Assembly (NCBI GenBank): GCA_028819675.1
Contig: JAPPKT010000312.1
Span: 1-7,861, forward strand
Direction: 5' to 3'
DNA: 7,861 nt
DNA from: Caldilineaceae bacterium
GTDB lineage: Bacteria; Chloroflexota; Anaerolineae; Caldilineales; Caldilineaceae
This document shows, piece by piece, positions 4,894 through 7,861 of the stretch. The notes under the pieces are model-generated. The model was not told the DNA's origin and ran no database searches. It saw only the letters and a list, made by a program, of their open reading frames with translations. Position 1 is the stretch's first letter. Each line of letters begins with the position of its first letter. A program made the position numbers and the translations under genes.

Positions 4894-7233
4894 ATGAAGA
4901 TTAGAGTCTTCGCCCAAGTCCTTGTCTTTGCACTGCTCATCGCCTCAGTGTCAAGACCCGCACTTGCTGAAAGTCCTCAGCCCAACCAGCATTCCACCGC
5001 ATCGGACGGTACGCCCAGCCAGTGCGAGGCGGTGGAACCGGTTACGCCGGGCGACACCGTAACCGATGACCACTCAGACGTGTCCGCCGCGCACATAGAC
5101 ATTACCGAAGTCAACACCTCACTGTCCGGCGAGACATTGACAGTTGTATTTCATCTGCGAGATCTTCCGGAGAGCCTGACGTTCGACAGAAAAGGGCTTG
5201 GAGAAGACACAATGGAGTACAGCTGGCAGGTCGCAATCGATGTTGACAACGACCGGGAAACAGGCGACGGCGGGTTCGAATACCTGCTGTCGGCCTATCA
5301 CATCACAGACCTGTCAGAAGGCAAGGATGAACTGTTCTCCCCAATCGGGGAGATCGTGGAGGCAAGCACCTGGGAAGTGCATCCCATGAGTTTTTCTTCA
5401 ATTGAGGATGCCAGCGTTGAGATATCTGCCGAGGCGGACACGATAACGATCACGGGCCAAATACCAGGCATCACATCAGAATCGCGCCTCACATTCGAAA
5501 CTTTCGATGCGCAGAGCGGCATCGATCATGTAACATGTCTTGCTCCATACAGGACCTACCTCGGACCCCTGCAGTGCGGGTCCGGCGGGGTAGCAATCAC
5601 ACCAGGCCAAACTGCAGTTGACCAGAGCGAAGACGCGAAGCAGGGGTATATCGATATAATCGAGGTCAGCTCCTCTTTGTCCGGGGAGACGCTGACAGTC
5701 GTATTCCATCTCAGAGACGTGCCGGAGACGCTGACGTTCAATCGATCGGGGATTCGGGAAAATCTGATGGAGTACAGCTGGGAGGCGCTCATCAATGTAG
5801 ACAACGATATGGAGAATGGTGACGGCGGGTATGATTACCTTCTGTCCGCCTACCATATCGTGCGTCTGGTAGATAAAGGGAACAATTCGCAGGTGACCAT
5901 AGAGGACCAGGCCAAGGCCAGCATCTGGACAATGGAACCGGGGCGTATCATGGCGCAGCAGGACGCCGGCCTTGAGGTGTCCGCCTCAGAGGACACGATC
6001 ACGCTCACCGGTACGGTTCCCGGCATCACTTCGGAATCGCGTCTTTCATTCCGGACGTATGATTATGGTCTTGCCCATGACTCTGACTCGGTTGGATGCC
6101 TGCCTTCAACGGTGGGAGATCCAGCCCCCACCCCGTGTAGTTCCGTTGAGGTGCTAACGCCGGGCGACACCGTAACCGATGACGTCTCCGATGTGTCAGC
6201 CGCGCACATAGACATTACGGAGATCAACACCTCGCTGTCCGGGGAGACACTGACGACTGTATTTCATCTCAGAGATATTCCGGAGAGTCTGACCTTCGAC
6301 AGGAAAGGTGTACCGGAGAATGCGCTGGAGTACAACTGGGAGGTGTCGATCGATGTGGAGGGCGATGGCAGGTACGAATACACCCTGGCCGCCAATCATT
6401 TTGTGCATCCTTCCAATCTTGGGAACGACAGAATCGCATCGATCGCAACGACGGGAATCGTGCAGGCCAATACCTGGGAGCGGGATCCGACTGGCGCTTC
6501 GATGCTCGCCGACGCCAGCATGGAGGTATCTACGCAAGACAAGACGATAACGCTCTCCGGCGATATTCCTGGGATCACGGCGGCGTCACGGCTTGCATTC
6601 GAGACCTACGACTATTTCGATGGCTCCGACGCAGTGGGGTGCCAGGCCTCCTCGCGCCCGAGCAGGTTTTCCAACGCCTGTACTCCGGTTGAGGGTGCGA
6701 TTGTGCCGGGTGAGACGGTGACTGACGGCGTCTCAGACGACTTGGCCGCGCACATTGATATTACGGAGGTCAGTACCGCCCTGGTCGGTGAAACGCTTGC
6801 CGTGATATTCCAACTCAGGAACCTCCCGCACAGCCTGGTGTTTGACAGAACAGGCGTGGACAGGAGGGTCATTGAGTATTACTGGAGGGTACTGATCGAT
6901 CTGGACCGCAACCCGGAAACAGGGACCGACGGGTTCGAATACGCGCTATCCGCCAGCCATGCAGTGCAGTCACATAGCGAAGGAAACAATGCGGCCGCAT
7001 CGATCGGGAGCAAGATCCAGGCCGGTACCTGGAAGACGCATGGCGGCGATGGCTACATGCAGCATGGGGAGTCAATCGTAGTGGTCTCTGCCGATGCCAA
7101 CACGATAACGCTTGTCGGGAACATCCCCGGAATCACGCCCGATGCCCGATTTGAGTTCGAGGCACACGACTTCCTTGAGGGTACCGAGCGAATCGGCTGT
7201 CTACTCTCGTCGCTATCGGGGAACGCCGAGTAG
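4894..7233 (+). CDS. Secreted protein of four tandem unknown ~170-aa domains
   Basis: A 779-aa exported protein of unknown function. Start: ATG 4894 has GGGAG at 4881-4885, 8 nt upstream, and opens a clean signal peptide (MKIRVFAQ, hydrophobic core, cleavage after ALA at residue 25). An in-frame ATG at 4759 would bury that signal behind 45 unlikely residues. The mature protein is four copies at about 44-215, 228-402, 415-583 and 596-769. Each begins and ends with a Cys, and shares TPGDTVTD, HIDITEV, LSGETLT, VFHLRD, a Tyr-Trp core (EYxWxV), an acidic loop IDVDND-TG-GG-FEY, and IPGIT near the end. The acidic loop resembles calcium-binding loops, and the pattern suggests a beta-sandwich of the DOMON or CBM9-like kind, but that is inference. 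No anchor or enzyme motif is seen. It lies between a terminator and a noncoding gap, so it is likely monocistronic. Confidence 0.92.
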   Translation: MKIRVFAQVLVFALLIASVSRPALAESPQPNQHSTASDGTPSQCEAVEPVTPGDTVTDDHSDVSAAHIDITEVNTSLSGETLTVVFHLRDLPESLTFDRKGLGEDTMEYSWQVAIDVDNDRETGDGGFEYLLSAYHITDLSEGKDELFSPIGEIVEASTWEVHPMSFSSIEDASVEISAEADTITITGQIPGITSESRLTFETFDAQSGIDHVTCLAPYRTYLGPLQCGSGGVAITPGQTAVDQSEDAKQGYIDIIEVSSSLSGETLTVVFHLRDVPETLTFNRSGIRENLMEYSWEALINVDNDMENGDGGYDYLLSAYHIVRLVDKGNNSQVTIEDQAKASIWTMEPGRIMAQQDAGLEVSASEDTITLTGTVPGITSESRLSFRTYDYGLAHDSDSVGCLPSTVGDPAPTPCSSVEVLTPGDTVTDDVSDVSAAHIDITEINTSLSGETLTTVFHLRDIPESLTFDRKGVPENALEYNWEVSIDVEGDGRYEYTLAANHFVHPSNLGNDRIASIATTGIVQANTWERDPTGASMLADASMEVSTQDKTITLSGDIPGITAASRLAFETYDYFDGSDAVGCQASSRPSRFSNACTPVEGAIVPGETVTDGVSDDLAAHIDITEVSTALVGETLAVIFQLRNLPHSLVFDRTGVDRRVIEYYWRVLIDLDRNPETGTDGFEYALSASHAVQSHSEGNNAAASIGSKIQAGTWKTHGGDGYMQHGESIVVVSADANTITLVGNIPGITPDARFEFEAHDFLEGTERIGCLLSSLSGNAE
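5023..7200 (+). repeat. Four tandem domain copies R1-R4
   Basis: R1 5023-5538, R2 5575-6099, R3 6136-6642 and R4 6679-7200, joined by short linkers of about 12 residues. R1 and R3 are the closest pair and share an identical 27-nt run (5044-5070 and 6157-6183). R4 is the most divergent. The acidic loop is at residues 115-130 (R1), 300-315 (R2) and 668-683 (R4). In R3 it is shortened by five residues (486-496, IDVEGDGRYEY). Each copy's bracketing cysteines are 44/215, 228/402, 415/583 and 596/769. Confidence 0.9.
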
Positions 7234-7692
7234 GAATTCGAATCGGTCCGCAGTCTGCTCTACCTTAGTTCGCATAGGTATTTCGCAATACGGTAGACAT
7301 CAGCCTCCATATGCTCTTCAGCGCGCCGCACTGTCCAAACAGGAAGTGCGGCGCGGTCATTTCCGGCCTGCAGCGCCTGCGGGGAACTCGTCGATCAGGA
7401 TGGAAGTGCTGCCAGAGCAGGAGTGCCCCGGCTAGTGGAGAGAATCTGACCGCTTGACAAAGTTGGCGGCTTCTGATTAACTCTCGCAATACCTATGTTG
7501 TAATTCCTTCGTACTTCTTCTTGACAGCCTGCATGGCGCGCGTACCGCGTGTGGGTCTTCACTTGAGGATACGCCCTACTTCGCCGCTTTCGTACTGTTG
7601 TAACGCAGTTTTTTCGATCGCAAAGATACCCACGGTTGATTCCCCTTTCAAGAGGTGCGTAGTTTCTGCTGATCTGAACCGGTGCAGGAACA
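7234..7692. other. Intergenic region before the permease
   Basis: No gene supported on either strand. It holds the hairpin at 7322-7355. A TTGACA at 7454-7459 has only a weak -10 (TTAACT, 7477-7482) at 17 nt, so it is a tentative promoter for the permease. A second TTGACA at 7521-7526 has no -10 partner. Confidence 0.5.
7322..7355 (+). terminator. Strong hairpin, possible terminator of the four-repeat gene
   Basis: CGCGCCGCACT (7322-7332) and AGTGCGGCGCG (7345-7355) are exact reverse complements. The inner TCC (7334-7336) and GGA (7342-7344) extend the stem past a single bulge, leaving a 5-nt loop. It lies 88 nt past the stop at 7233. Only a short TTT occurs nearby instead of a T-run, so termination would be weak or Rho-assisted. 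It could equally be a binding site. Confidence 0.5.
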
Positions 7693-7861
7693 ATGGCAAC
7701 AGCGAGCGTCGAAAAGCGATCGGGCGATGGCTTGAATGAAGGTCCCGCTACGAACCACTCGCAGCGCGCCAGCCAACGCAGCCACTTCCGCCGCGAGCTG
7801 GGACGGGCCTGGAAATACCGCGAACTCTACCTCCTCCTGCTCCCCGCCATCCTCTTCTTTG
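7693..7861 (+). CDS. Sugar ABC transporter permease, LplB/UgpA-like (5' part)
   Basis: The first 56 codons of a gene cut off by the window end. ATG 7693 is the first possible start, because an in-frame TGA lies at 7675-7677 with no start codon between; AGGA at 7686-7689 is a close, weak ribosome site. The N-terminus is hydrophilic and basic for about 40 residues, then reads WKYRELYLLLLPAILFF, typical of the first membrane helix of LplB-type permeases of binding-protein-dependent carbohydrate importers. Such permeases pair with a second permease, an ATPase and a solute-binding protein, expected downstream and not visible here. The substrate cannot be inferred from this fragment. Confidence 0.75.
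   Translation, partial: MATASVEKRSGDGLNEGPATNHSQRASQRSHFRRELGRAWKYRELYLLLLPAILFF

Noticed and set aside
7265..7489. 74-codon - strand frame in the last intergenic region
   Set aside because: It runs through the perfect hairpin at 7322-7355 and shows no domain or ribosome site.

Overview
The window looks like chromosomal DNA of a free-living or host-associated bacterium, most likely a Chloroflexota (Anaerolineae/Caldilineales-like) genome. The basis is indirect: long Thr/Pro 'ATPTPT' linkers between secreted domains, plant-type leucine-rich repeats on a secreted protein, and the start of an LplB-type sugar ABC permease are all common there. No ribosomal or core marker gene is present, so the taxon is inference.

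Layout, all real genes on the + strand. (1) 1-640: no intact gene. About 21-267 carries what looks like a decayed fibronectin type III (FN3) array related to the FN3 domains of the next gene. (2) 656-970: a near-consensus sigma70 promoter followed by a leader of about 270 nt whose 3' half contains a cobalamin-riboswitch-like core. (3) 965-4435: a 1156-aa secreted protein with signal peptide, three FN3 domains, a Thr/Pro linker, a 15-unit LRR solenoid, a second Thr/Pro linker and a 9-unit LRR solenoid. A textbook Rho-independent terminator follows at 4461-4499. (4) 4500-4893: an intergenic leader with competing inverted repeats. (5) 4894-7233: a 779-aa secreted protein built of four tandem copies of a domain of about 170 aa that I cannot name; three copies carry an acidic Asp-rich loop, and each copy is bracketed by a pair of cysteines. 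(6) 7234-7692: noncoding, with a strong hairpin. (7) 7693 to the window end: the first 56 codons of an LplB/UgpA-like sugar ABC permease.

How the parts may work together is inference. Two exported multi-domain repeat proteins, probably for binding or adhesion at the cell surface, sit beside a carbohydrate importer. Each appears to be its own transcription unit, because a terminator or long gap separates them. The observations most worth following are the possible cobalamin control of the LRR protein, the unnamed four-copy domain (with copy 3 having lost its acidic loop), the FN3 remnant, and the mutually exclusive hairpins at 4591-4640.
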